A stretch of 14,656 nt of DNA from a bacterium (GCA_030017825.1 JASEGW010000029.1:1-14656), one strand, 5' to 3'. Shown: positions 6,323-14,494, counted from the stretch's first letter. Program-made: numbers and translations. The notes: generated by a model not told the origin, from the sequence alone.

Positions 6323-8322
6323 TTTTTTATTTCTCGTTCAAATTTATCTGCTTCTAATATATCTATTTCTAATTTTTTAGCTTTTTCTAATTTAGAACCT
6401 GGCTTTTCCCCTACTATTAAATAATCGGTCTTTCTTCCTATACTAGAACTCACCCTTCCACCCATCTCCTTTATAATATTCACCGCTTCTTCTCTGGTAT
6501 AATTACTCAGACTACCAGTTATCACTAACTCTTTATTTAAAAACATATTTTCCCTAATTTTTGGTTTACTATAATCTCTTTTCAAACATTCAAATCCATA
6601 TTTTTCCAAATCACTAATAAGATTTTTAGTTTTTTCTTGTTTTAAAAAGTTTACAATGCTTTCTGCTACTATGGGACCAATATCTTCTATTTCCATCAAT
6701 TCTTCCTTGGAAGCATTTACAATATTATCTAAAGAACCAAACCTTGAAGCTAATATTTGAGCAGTTTGACTCCCTACATTATTAATTCCTAAGGCATTAA
6801 TTAATCTATCCAAAGAAACTTTTTTTGAATTTTCTAAACTTTCAAGTAAATTTTTAAAAGATTTTTCCCGCCAACCTTCCAATGATAATACTTTTTCTTT
6901 TTTTTCATAAATTTTATATAAACTTGAAATGTCAGCAATGATTCCTTCTTCTATCAATTGGTCTACAATTTTTTTCCCCAACCCACTTATGTCTAAGCAA
7001 GATTTACTGGCAAAATAGGCAATTCTCTGTTTAATTTGAGCTTTACAGTTTACTGCTATACAAAAATTCCTAGCATCTCCCTCTGGCCTTATGACCCTAT
7101 CTCCGCATACCGGACACTTTTTTGGAAACTCAAAAGAAACAAACCTATTCTCACTTGGCAAAACAGTTACTATTTTTGGAATCACATCACCACTTCTCTC
7201 AATTATTACTCTATCATTAATTCTAACATCTTTTCTTTTTATTTCATCTTCATTATGCAAGGTAGCTCTGCTGATCCACGCTCCAGACAACTTTACTGGT
7301 TCTAAAATAGCCACTGGAGTCAATACTCCTGTTCGACCTACTTGCACAATAATATCTTTAACCACAGTAGTAGCCTGCTCTGCAGCAAATTTATAGGCAA
7401 TAGCCCAGCGAGGGCTACGAGCTGTAAATCCAAGTATTTTTTGTTGTGAAATTGAATTTACTTTAATTACCATGCCATCCACATCATAATCTAAACTATC
7501 TCTTATGTTTTCACATTCCTCGTAATACTCTATCACCTCTTTTACTCCTACGCAAAGCTTTCGGTATTCATTGACTACCAATCCTAATCTTTTAAATTCT
7601 TCAATTAACTCCCAATAAGTATTATATTTAGCATCTCCAATGTATCCTACAGAGTGAACAAAGATAGAAAGAAGTCTTTTTTTCACTTCTCGCGAATCTA
7701 ATAAATGTAATGTCCCTGCAGTAGCATTTCTTGTATTAGCAAAAGGTAGTTCATCATTTCTTCTTCTTTCTTTGTTTAATTTTTCAAAATCACTCTTTCT
7801 AATATATACCTCTCCCCTTACTTCTATATTAATTTTTTCTGATAGCTGCAATGGAATAGTATGGATAGTCTTTAAATTTAAAGTAATATCGTCTCCTAAA
7901 AATCCATTTCCTCTGGTAGCTCCTTGAATAAAAATACCATCTTGATATAAAAGAGATACTCCTACCCCATCAATCTTTAATTCTACTACATACTCAATCC
8001 TATCTTCTTTTAACAATCTTTTAACCCTATTATCAAACTCAATTAATTCTTCCTTAGAATAAATATTATCTAAGCTTAGCATTGGAACTCTGTGTTTAAC
8101 TTGCTCAAAATGCTCCAATGGAGCATCTCCTAATCTTTGGGTGGGTGAATTTTTAGCAATGTATTCTGGATGCTTTTCTTCTAAATTTTTTAATTCTTTC
8201 AAAAGCTGGTCATACTCAAAATCTGATATCTCCGGTCTAGCCTCAATATAATATTTTTTATCGTGATAGTTAATCAAATCTACCATCTCTTGAATTGTAT
8301 TTTGAACTTTATTTTTTTTCAC
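6307..8322 (-). CDS. ligA: NAD-dependent DNA ligase LigA
   Basis: LigA seals nicks in DNA using NAD+ in replication and repair. The N-terminal Ia domain with YHDKKYYIEARPEISDFEYD (about residues 19-38) binds NMN. The adenylation motif KIDG places the AMP-accepting lysine at K116. An OB fold follows, then a four-cysteine zinc finger (C403, C406, C421, C426), helix-hairpin-helix repeats, and a C-terminal BRCT domain (about 594-665). The 671-residue length is normal. The start is GTG at 8322, supported by AAGGA about 6-8 nt upstream; the next in-frame ATG would cut into the Ia domain. The 258-bp gap before it carries a TIR element, so ligA may have its own promoter. Confidence 0.97.
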   Translation of the reverse strand: MKKNKVQNTIQEMVDLINYHDKKYYIEARPEISDFEYDQLLKELKNLEEKHPEYIAKNSPTQRLGDAPLEHFEQVKHRVPMLSLDNIYSKEELIEFDNRVKRLLKEDRIEYVVELKIDGVGVSLLYQDGIFIQGATRGNGFLGDDITLNLKTIHTIPLQLSEKINIEVRGEVYIRKSDFEKLNKERRRNDELPFANTRNATAGTLHLLDSREVKKRLLSIFVHSVGYIGDAKYNTYWELIEEFKRLGLVVNEYRKLCVGVKEVIEYYEECENIRDSLDYDVDGMVIKVNSISQQKILGFTARSPRWAIAYKFAAEQATTVVKDIIVQVGRTGVLTPVAILEPVKLSGAWISRATLHNEDEIKRKDVRINDRVIIERSGDVIPKIVTVLPSENRFVSFEFPKKCPVCGDRVIRPEGDARNFCIAVNCKAQIKQRIAYFASKSCLDISGLGKKIVDQLIEEGIIADISSLYKIYEKKEKVLSLEGWREKSFKNLLESLENSKKVSLDRLINALGINNVGSQTAQILASRFGSLDNIVNASKEELMEIEDIGPIVAESIVNFLKQEKTKNLISDLEKYGFECLKRDYSKPKIRENMFLNKELVITGSLSNYTREEAVNIIKEMGGRVSSSIGRKTDYLIVGEKPGSKLEKAKKLEIDILEADKFEREIKKWQES

Positions 8323-8444
8323 ACTTATTCCTTATCAAATCTATGCTTACTTTCAATATTTTTGCCATTTAGCATATTTATATTTCTTCTTGTTCAAGGC
8401 CTTTTATCGGCTTATTCATGGTTTAACTGATAGATATTATTTTT

Positions 8445-8512
8445 GTAACTATTCAGCATAAACTGCGCACTAAGGAAATATGTTGTTACGTTGAACATTG
8501 CTAAATAGTTAC
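8445..8512. mobile_element. 68-bp element with 14-bp terminal inverted repeats
   Basis: The left end GTAACTATTCAGCA (8445-8458) and the right end TGCTAAATAGTTAC (8499-8512) are inverted repeats matching at 13 of 14 positions. The interior has a smaller inverted pair, ATGTT/AACAT, around 8480-8498. TATTTTT lies directly left (8438-8444) and one base to the right (8514-8520), a possible 7-bp target duplication, though low complexity makes this weak. Related sequence occurs at 13933-13986 and 5822-5842. The element lies in the gap between the PHP gene and ligA and has no coding capacity; it resembles a very short MITE or a REP/ERIC-type palindromic repeat. Confidence 0.7.
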
Positions 8513-8580
8513 CTATTTTTTAGTAATTGTATTAATATTACTCTCTCCTGCACCATTAATGTTGTATTAACTCCGGTTGA

Positions 8581-9408
8581 TTACAAGTTTTCTTTTATTT
8601 TCTTCATTCTATCGACTATTTTTCCATTTACTCTTATCTTACCTATCAAAAGGCCGTCCTTATTAAGCCCATGACAATCAGAGCCACCAGTAATCAATAA
8701 ATTATATTTCTTAGCTATCTGTATCAACCTTCTCTGATCTTCTTTATTTTGCTCTGGATGGAATACTTCAATTCCAATTAAACCGCATTCTACAAAGCTC
8801 TCTATTACATCTTCGCACTTTGAATAACAAGGGTGAGCTAATACTGGAATTCCTTTACATTTCTTCAATATTTCTATAGCTTCTTCAATTTCTAAGCCAT
8901 ATTTTTCAGTATAAGCAGGACATCCATAATTTAGATATTTTTCAAATATTTCTCCTAAACCATCAAACCTTCCTTTTTTATATATAGCCTTAGCTACATG
9001 AAGTTTTCCAAAAGAACCATAGCCTGAAACTTCCTTTACTTCTTCAAAAGATATTTTAATTCCACAATTATTAAGCTTTTTTACCATTTCTACAGCTCTA
9101 GAGTATCTTCGCTGTTGAAATTTCCTTATAGACTTAAGGAAGTTCTTGTCTTGGTAATCTACAAGGTAACCTAAAAGATGAATATCCTTATTTGGATACG
9201 CTCTATTAATAGCACTCAATTCTATTCCTGGAATTACTTCTATTCCTATCTCCTGTCCCTTTCGTTGAGCTTCCGCAATCCCCTCTATATTGTCATGATC
9301 TGTTATAGCTATTGTCTTTAATCCTTTGTCTTTAGCCTTCCCTACTACTTCTTTGGGAGAAAATGTGCTATCAGAATAGTAAGTGTGAATATGTAAATCT
9401 GCCTTCAT
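8581..9408 (-). CDS. PHP-family metal-dependent phosphoesterase
   Basis: The 275-residue protein carries the metal-binding motifs of the PHP family: DLHIHT with H6 and H8, D13, TDHD (D37-H38-D39), the Glu in GIELS (E63), H77, H192 in the AHP motif, and D244/H246 in GGSDCHG. This set is typical of the YciV/TrpH group, some of which hydrolyse nucleoside 3',5'-bisphosphates or trim short RNAs from the 5' end. The exact substrate cannot be read from the sequence. It starts 19 nt after the tail-anchored protein gene and is probably co-transcribed with it. No clear ribosome binding site precedes the ATG. Confidence 0.88.
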   Translation of the reverse strand: MKADLHIHTYYSDSTFSPKEVVGKAKDKGLKTIAITDHDNIEGIAEAQRKGQEIGIEVIPGIELSAINRAYPNKDIHLLGYLVDYQDKNFLKSIRKFQQRRYSRAVEMVKKLNNCGIKISFEEVKEVSGYGSFGKLHVAKAIYKKGRFDGLGEIFEKYLNYGCPAYTEKYGLEIEEAIEILKKCKGIPVLAHPCYSKCEDVIESFVECGLIGIEVFHPEQNKEDQRRLIQIAKKYNLLITGGSDCHGLNKDGLLIGKIRVNGKIVDRMKKIKENL

Positions 9409-9427
9409 TAATAATTAACTAAGTAAC

Positions 9428-10534
9428 CTATTTTTCAAAATTAAATATTATAATATAAATAAGAACCAATATAAATATCATCAAAATAAAAGACAATGTT
9501 TTATACAGAGAAGAAGAAATAAATTTTTCATCATTTTCCATCTCATTCGAAGAAACTAACATGGCTCTAATTTCTATATTCTCAATAGCTTCTCCTTTTA
9601 TTCCTGGCCCTAAATTTACAATTACTTTAACATCATGTTCGTTAATAAAAATTACATCTTCAACATAAGCTATTATAGGAATAATCTTATTATCTTTCCT
9701 ACCTCCCATTAACTTAGCAATATACATTCCTACTTCTCTGTTATCAACAATCTTTACTATAACCCTATCTCCTCGCCTTAAATCAGAAACTAAAATTCCG
9801 CTTAAAGGAGAAATAGATAAAGCTACTTCAAGAACAAAATCGGCTTCTCTCTTTTCTTTTTTCAATTTTTGCACAATTCCTGGCTCTTCCTTTTCTTTTG
9901 GTAAGCTTTTTACTGCTCTTTCTGGCTCCAAAGTGCTAATTAAATCTATATCTACCTTCAAATCTAATGAATTATCATTTACAGCACTAGCTATTTCATC
10001 CCTAAACCAATCTTTAAATAAGCTGTAATTACCATTCTTTAGTATCTGAACAAACTGCATCTTCTTACTTTTAGAACGAAATATCTCCTTTATGCGATGT
10101 TTCAGGATTCCTGTAAGACGGGGAATAACACCATCTCTTAATTGTAAACCATAGACTACTTTCTCGAAATTTTCCCAACTTGCTGATTCATCAAATTGGC
10201 ACAATCTCATATCACTTGCTACAGCAACCTCTATTTTTTCTAACATTTCTTTTTCTAAATTTAACGCTAAAAATATCATTCCGTAATGCTTAGTATGATC
10301 TGCCCTAAACCTAGCTTTAATTATTATGGTATTTTTTTCTTGTCGCGAACTAATAATTTCAATGGCTTGGTTTACATTACCACCAGTAAATTCTATCATG
10401 GCTGCTGCTTGACGATGCGTACAATTGCATTCCTTTACTAACCTATCTATTTTTCTTTCTAAAGAACCATCTATCTCCTCTTTATAATCTATTCTCTCCA
10501 TCAACGACTCTAATTTTTTATCAATTTCGTCCAT
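9428..10534 (-). CDS. Tail-anchored protein of unknown function with UBA-like N-terminus
   Basis: I do not recognise a named family for this 368-residue protein. Residues 27-63 (IDRLVKECNCTHRQAAAMIE, then FTGGNVNQAIEIIS) have the three-helix pattern of UBA/EF-Ts-N-like domains. A mixed domain follows (about 68-190), then a charged Lys/Glu linker (210-230) and a beta-rich domain (about 232-330) with LRRGDRVIVKIVDNREVGMY. The last about 20 residues (347-366) form a single transmembrane helix followed by FNFEK, so the bulk should face the cytoplasm as a tail-anchored protein. AAAGGA lies 6 nt before the ATG. It sits between the NTPase/TPR gene and the PHP gene in the same orientation. Confidence 0.8.
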   Translation of the reverse strand: MDEIDKKLESLMERIDYKEEIDGSLERKIDRLVKECNCTHRQAAAMIEFTGGNVNQAIEIISSRQEKNTIIIKARFRADHTKHYGMIFLALNLEKEMLEKIEVAVASDMRLCQFDESASWENFEKVVYGLQLRDGVIPRLTGILKHRIKEIFRSKSKKMQFVQILKNGNYSLFKDWFRDEIASAVNDNSLDLKVDIDLISTLEPERAVKSLPKEKEEPGIVQKLKKEKREADFVLEVALSISPLSGILVSDLRRGDRVIVKIVDNREVGMYIAKLMGGRKDNKIIPIIAYVEDVIFINEHDVKVIVNLGPGIKGEAIENIEIRAMLVSSNEMENDEKFISSSLYKTLSFILMIFILVLIYIIIFNFEK

Positions 10535-10603
10535 ATTTTATCCTTTCTAAATTAACTTGAGTTCGATTTAAATATAAGTTTTCTGTATCTTGAAAAGGAA
10601 ACC

Positions 10604-12700
10604 CTATACATTTAAATTAAAATTAGGATTTACTTCTCTAATTTTTTGATAACACCTTTGCTCTTCTTCTAATAAACCTTTTTTCCAATAAGCCATGGCT
10701 AAATTATGCCAAGCCTCTATCCAATCAGACCTAATTTTCACTACATTTTGAAAAGATTCTATCTCTTTTTCTACATCACCACTTTCCTCAAAGATAACTC
10801 CTAAATTATACCAAGCTTTAGCAAAAGAAGGCATAATTCTTACTGCCTCATTAAAACATTCGACCTCTTTATCCACTTCATTTATTTTCCCATAAGAAAT
10901 CCCTAAATTATACCAAATATAAGGATCTTGAGGATTTATCTTCATGGCATCCCTAAAACACTGAATTGCCCTATGATATTCCTCTGTCTCGATAAAAACA
11001 ATTCCTAAATTATACCAAGCACAAGCATCCTCAGGATTCAGAGATAAAGTTTCTTCATAACACTCGCATTCTTCGTGCATCCAGCCTTTTTTTCCATAAG
11101 CCAAACCCAAATTATACCAAGCTTTATCATCATTAGGATTTATTCTTATTGTTTCTTTGTAGCATTTGATTTCTTTATTATAATCTCCTTTTTTGTCATA
11201 AGCTAAACCCAAGTTATACCAAGCGCTTGCATTTTGTCTATTTATTTTTATTGCTTCATAATAACATATTATTTCATTGTATATTTGCCCTTTTATTCCA
11301 TAAACTACCCCCAAATTATACCAAAGTCGAGAAGATTTTGAATATACGCCAATAGCTTTGCTAAAACAAAATACAGAACTTTGGTAATCTCCTTTGAGAA
11401 AATAAGCATACCCAAAATTTCCTAGGGATCGAGCATAGATTTCTCTATTAATTTTGTTATCTTTTATCTCTATCTCAAAATTAGAATATTTTAAAAGCCT
11501 ATTTTCTCCTTCGCTAGCCAAATTGCTTATAAGCCAAAATACAGTAATTTTCTGTTTATTGTTTTTTAAAAACTCAACGTATTCTCTTTTTTGTTTCTCG
11601 TTAAATAATTTATACTTTTTACTTAAAGTTATCATTTCCTCAACTGTGCCTATTTTAATCAAAACATCAGGAATAATATTCTCTCTCTCGTAAGGAAAAG
11701 TATTCTTCAATAGAAAAATATTTTCTTTTAATCCATCTATTATATTGAGAGCTACAAAGTCTTGCAAATGAGGTAAAAATTTAAGAGAAGGATCTTTGTA
11801 AATAATTTGCTTTTCTATCAATTCATAAATGATCTTCTCTTCGATTCCAAACATTCTAATAGCTTTTCTTAAACTATTTTCTAGAATCCCATCTTGGTAA
11901 GCTATTATTTTTAAAATAAATTTTTCGCAGTCATTTAAAGAATGATAAATTGAAAGATAGACTTCTTGAGCTTTTAAGGGAGTTTTTTCAATAACTTTCA
12001 TCTTATCTTCTTTAGAGGAAATATTTTTAAGTCTTTGATAAATTGAAGCAATATGAATAGCTGGAAGCTTCGTCTTTTCAGCTATTTTTGCCATTTCTTC
12101 TTTGTTGAGCATATTTTTAAATTTTTTCAAGAACTTTTTAATATCATTTCCTTCTATAAGACATGGTAGATACTTTACATTAAACTCATCCTTAATTTCT
12201 TCCCATTCTTCTTTTAAGAACAACATGTCATGATATCTTGCAGATATCCATATTTTTATCTGCGGATGTTTTCTAATTATCTCATACACAAGCCCAACAA
12301 TATCAAGATTATTATGGATACTATCAAAGACCAATATATATTTTTCATCATTTTTTCTTTCAAGGTTTAACCTTTGGGAAAATATTTCAAATTTAGGTAT
12401 TATATCTCCAATTACAATCCAATAAACATTATAACCTTGTTTTTCAGCCTTTACGCTCAGATATGAAAGAAGGCTTGTTTTTCCAGTGCCAGCCATACTC
12501 AAAAAAAGATAATTTTCTATTTTAAATTTTTTTGTAAAATCTTCTACTTTTTTTGTAGTAACAAAACATCTTTTTATTTCATCTTCAGATAAAAGAGGAT
12601 ATATCTGCAATTCATCTTTTGTTTCCCTACCTTTTAGTTGTTTGAATTCTTTAAAACCCCAACCATAATCCTCTAATTTCATAAAATCATAATTCTTCAT
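10604..12700 (-). CDS. STAND-like P-loop NTPase with eight C-terminal TPRs
   Basis: The 698-residue protein opens with about 60 unassigned residues, then a P-loop NTPase. Walker A is SMAGTGKTSL with K74; Ser stands where the loop usually begins with Gly or Ala. Walker B is YILVFD with D126, and WISAR at 151-155 is sensor-like. A LPAIHIASI segment (212-220) and a winged-helix-like stretch (about 255-320) suggest the STAND class. Residues 423-694 are eight 34-residue TPRs, most with WYNLG. No enzymatic effector domain, signal peptide or membrane segment is visible. It starts 1 nt after the stop of the DUF2225 gene, which indicates coupling. A scaffold or signal-responsive switch is plausible; its ligand is unknown. 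Confidence 0.85.
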   Translation of the reverse strand: MKNYDFMKLEDYGWGFKEFKQLKGRETKDELQIYPLLSEDEIKRCFVTTKKVEDFTKKFKIENYLFLSMAGTGKTSLLSYLSVKAEKQGYNVYWIVIGDIIPKFEIFSQRLNLERKNDEKYILVFDSIHNNLDIVGLVYEIIRKHPQIKIWISARYHDMLFLKEEWEEIKDEFNVKYLPCLIEGNDIKKFLKKFKNMLNKEEMAKIAEKTKLPAIHIASIYQRLKNISSKEDKMKVIEKTPLKAQEVYLSIYHSLNDCEKFILKIIAYQDGILENSLRKAIRMFGIEEKIIYELIEKQIIYKDPSLKFLPHLQDFVALNIIDGLKENIFLLKNTFPYERENIIPDVLIKIGTVEEMITLSKKYKLFNEKQKREYVEFLKNNKQKITVFWLISNLASEGENRLLKYSNFEIEIKDNKINREIYARSLGNFGYAYFLKGDYQSSVFCFSKAIGVYSKSSRLWYNLGVVYGIKGQIYNEIICYYEAIKINRQNASAWYNLGLAYDKKGDYNKEIKCYKETIRINPNDDKAWYNLGLAYGKKGWMHEECECYEETLSLNPEDACAWYNLGIVFIETEEYHRAIQCFRDAMKINPQDPYIWYNLGISYGKINEVDKEVECFNEAVRIMPSFAKAWYNLGVIFEESGDVEKEIESFQNVVKIRSDWIEAWHNLAMAYWKKGLLEEEQRCYQKIREVNPNFNLNV
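10701..11322. repeat. 102-bp periodic repeat encoding the TPRs
   Basis: The string AAATTATACC, or a one-base variant, recurs at 10701, 10803, 10905, 11007, 11109, 11211 and 11313, exactly 102 bp (34 codons) apart. It encodes the WYNLG helix of successive TPR units on the minus strand. DNA conservation is strong only around this helix, so it reflects protein repeat structure and past duplication, not a separate element. Confidence 0.85.
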
Positions 12701-12701
12701 C

Positions 12702-13421
12702 TTAAATAGATTCCTCTTTCTTGTTTTCCTCTTCCTTCCTTCCTTCTTCTTTATCTATAATTTCCTTAATAATAAAATACTGTTCGTGAGCTAATCTCCT
12801 TACTTCTAAATTACATCTACCTTTACGATCATCGTAAACTCTTCCTAAAAATCTTATGGCTTCTTTGTAATTACCCAATCTTCGATTCAACTCTCCTATC
12901 AAATACACAATCAAAGAATTGTCCATTTTTAAATCTGGTTCGCTCTCGTAAGCCTGCAAATAACACTGTAAAGCTTTCTTAAGAAATTTTTTCTCCAATG
13001 ACCAGATTTTCACTTCCCGAGCTAACCAAGATGCTTTTAAATATAGATTTCCTATTTTTTCCTTAGAACCATCTGTAATATTATAACAGTGTGCAGCTAA
13101 TTCATAACTAATCAGAGCTAAATAGTGATTTCTTTCTTTATTAAAATCAGAGTTTCGAGCTATTGCATTTCTTTTTTGAATATCTTTCTGTAAAACTGCA
13201 ACATATTTCCTTTTAATGCTAAGGAAATCTTCTCTAAAGCAAGAATAGTAGCATTTAGGGCACACCCATACTAAATACCAGTTAGGATTTACACCTTCAT
13301 AGATTCCTCTAAAATCCGTATCTCTCTCTTTAACCTTAACAGCGCTAGATTTTATATTTTTAGCAACAAAACTGTTTTTACATATTGGACAATTTACTTG
13401 TTTCTCCCAAAGTACACCCAT
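12702..13421 (-). CDS. DUF2225 zinc-ribbon protein
   Basis: This 239-residue protein starts with two CXXC pairs, C11/C14 (CPIC) and C54/C57 (CPKC), predicted to bind one zinc ion, as in the DUF2225 family. The rest is helical and TPR-like: ALISYELAAHCYNI, ALQCYLQAYESEPDLKMD and GELNRRLGNYKEAIRFL are successive helix pairs. The C-terminus is a Lys/Glu-rich tail. Function is unknown. The ATG is backed by AAAGGA at 5 nt and lies inside the 3' end of nusB, overlapping it by 44 nt in another frame. The gene ends one nucleotide before the NTPase/TPR start, so the two products probably act together. Confidence 0.85.
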   Translation of the reverse strand: MGVLWEKQVNCPICKNSFVAKNIKSSAVKVKERDTDFRGIYEGVNPNWYLVWVCPKCYYSCFREDFLSIKRKYVAVLQKDIQKRNAIARNSDFNKERNHYLALISYELAAHCYNITDGSKEKIGNLYLKASWLAREVKIWSLEKKFLKKALQCYLQAYESEPDLKMDNSLIVYLIGELNRRLGNYKEAIRFLGRVYDDRKGRCNLEVRRLAHEQYFIIKEIIDKEEGRKEEENKKEESI

Positions 13422-13833
13422 TGTAATCCTTTCTTATTGCATCCAATACTCCATTAATAAAAGATGGCGAATCTTTGTCGCTATATTTTTTTGACAATTC
13501 AATAGCTTCGTCAATAACTACAATATTAGGTATATCTAAACAATAAATTAGCTCATAAACAGCCATCCTTAAAATATTACGATCAATTACGCTCTGACGA
13601 CTTATTTTCCAATTTTTGCTATACTTAGAGATAACTTTATCTATACTTGAAGCATTTTCTCTTATACCTTGAACTAACTTTTGGGCATAAATTGATACTG
13701 ATTTTGAAACTTTTTTATCTTCGCTCCAAGAGAGCTCTTCTAAGCTATCTTCAGTTTCTATCTGATTGGTAATATCGCTAGCATATAATATCTTTAAAGT
13801 TAGCTCCCTTGCCCATCTTCTTTTTATTTTCAT
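13378..13833 (-). CDS. nusB: Transcription antitermination factor NusB
   Basis: NusB acts with NusE (S10) and NusA in rRNA antitermination. Family pieces are RRWARELTLKILYASDI at the N-terminus, WKISRQSVIDRNILRMAVYELIY, IPNIVVIDEAIELSKKYSDKDSP, and FINGVLDAIRKD. I place the start at ATG 13833 (151 residues) because homologues begin at the RR-ARE motif. The frame also allows GTG at 13878, but this would add 15 unusual residues encoded partly by a repeat-like sequence. Neither start has a good ribosome binding site. The 3' end extends past the usual NusB terminus by about 14 residues and overlaps the DUF2225 gene by 44 nt. Confidence 0.92.
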   Translation of the reverse strand: MKIKRRWARELTLKILYASDITNQIETEDSLEELSWSEDKKVSKSVSIYAQKLVQGIRENASSIDKVISKYSKNWKISRQSVIDRNILRMAVYELIYCLDIPNIVVIDEAIELSKKYSDKDSPSFINGVLDAIRKDYNGCTLGETSKLSNM

Positions 13834-13861
13834 TTTTTTAGCAATAAAATAAATATAAATA

Positions 13862-13890
13862 TCGTAATTATTTGCCACAGAGCACGCAGA
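13862..13890 (-). repeat. Possible remnant of a dispersed repeat before nusB
   Basis: Read on the minus strand, TCTGCGTGCTCTGTGGCAAA stands out as less AT-rich than its surroundings. Its TCTGCGTGC (13882-13890) recurs on the plus strand at 14611-14619 in the GC-rich hairpin at the window end. Strings such as CTCTGCGT...CTCTGTGG are, from memory, common in intergenic DNA of uncultivated bacteria; I could not verify this here. Confidence 0.3.
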
Positions 13891-13923
13891 AACATAGACT
13901 AAATTTCAATTTGGCGAAGAAAT

Positions 13924-13986
13924 ACTAATTTTTAAACTTCACACTAAGGAGATATGTTGTTACATTGAACATTGCTGAATAGTCAC
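13924..13986. repeat. Second copy of the small TIR element, left end diverged
   Basis: Positions 13933-13986 align without gaps to 8459-8512 at 48 of 54 positions, with mostly transition differences. The right terminus reads TGCTGAATAGTCAC. The left terminus GTAACTATTCAGCA of the 8445 copy is absent; instead 13924-13939 matches 5804-5819 exactly. It lies between ribH and nusB, ending about 13 bp past the ribH stop. Confidence 0.75.
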
Positions 13987-13998
13987 ATATTTATTTAT

Positions 13999-14466
13999 CT
14001 ATACTATGCTTTTATATAAATTAACCATTTCTATAGCTGTTATGGCTGCATCAAATCCTTTATTTCCGCTTTTTGAACCTGCTCTTTCTATGGCCTGCTC
14101 AATAGTATCAGCAGTAATAACGCCATATATTACTGGCTTTCCTGAAGAAAGAGCAGATTGAGCAATACCTTTAGCGCATTCATTGCAAATATATTCAAAA
14201 TGAGGAGTTGCTCCTCTAATTATTACACCTAAACATATAATAGCGCTATATTTCTCGCTTTTAGCAATTTTGTTTGCCAAGTAAGGTATTTCAAAAGATC
14301 CAGGTACCCTATATATACCAATATCATTGTCGGCTACCCCATTCCTCAACAAGGCATCCAACGCTCCTCCTTCTAGTTTTTGAGAAATAAATTCATTAAA
14401 TCGAGAAACAATCACAGCAAATTTAAACCCTTTTCCATCAATATTTCCTTCATATATTTTTGGCAT
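13999..14466 (-). CDS. ribH: 6,7-dimethyl-8-ribityllumazine synthase
   Basis: RibH condenses 5-amino-6-ribitylaminouracil with 3,4-dihydroxy-2-butanone 4-phosphate to make lumazine, the penultimate riboflavin intermediate. Visible motifs are SRFNEFI near the N-terminus, VPGSFEIP, GVIIRGATPHFEYI with the catalytic His, and the C-terminal TADTIEQAIERAGSKSGNKG. I place the start at ATG 14466 (155 residues) because GGAGG at 14472-14476 lies exactly 5 nt upstream. The frame extends to a GTG at 14478, but that would put the ribosome binding site inside the gene. ribH directly before nusB is a common bacterial pairing. No FMN riboswitch was seen upstream. Confidence 0.96.
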   Translation of the reverse strand: MPKIYEGNIDGKGFKFAVIVSRFNEFISQKLEGGALDALLRNGVADNDIGIYRVPGSFEIPYLANKIAKSEKYSAIICLGVIIRGATPHFEYICNECAKGIAQSALSSGKPVIYGVITADTIEQAIERAGSKSGNKGFDAAITAIEMVNLYKSIV

Positions 14467-14471
14467 AACAA

Positions 14472-14476
14472 CCTCC
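14472..14476 (-). promoter_or_regulatory. Ribosome binding site of ribH
   Basis: GGAGG on the minus strand, 5 nt before ATG 14466. It decides the start, because the upstream GTG at 14478 overlaps it. Confidence 0.85.
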
Positions 14477-14494
14477 ACTATTTTAAAATTCTCT

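Noticed and set aside
7036..7396. Open frames on the plus strand inside ligA
   Set aside because: They sit over the conserved OB-fold and zinc-finger coding region of ligA and have no ribosome binding site or recognisable protein.
8385..8427. 13-codon minus-strand frame beginning MNKPIKGLEQ before ligA
   Set aside because: It has no convincing ribosome binding site, does not reach ligA and has no coupling to it.
10701..11322. 102-bp spaced repeats as a possible CRISPR or non-coding tandem array
   Set aside because: The repeats are in frame with a long coding region, spaced exactly 34 codons apart, and encode the WYNLG helix of TPR units.
10604..12700. Antiphage STAND (Avs-like) defence protein
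   Set aside because: There is no effector domain such as a nuclease, protease or TIR domain at the N-terminus, and the neighbours are housekeeping genes rather than a defence island.
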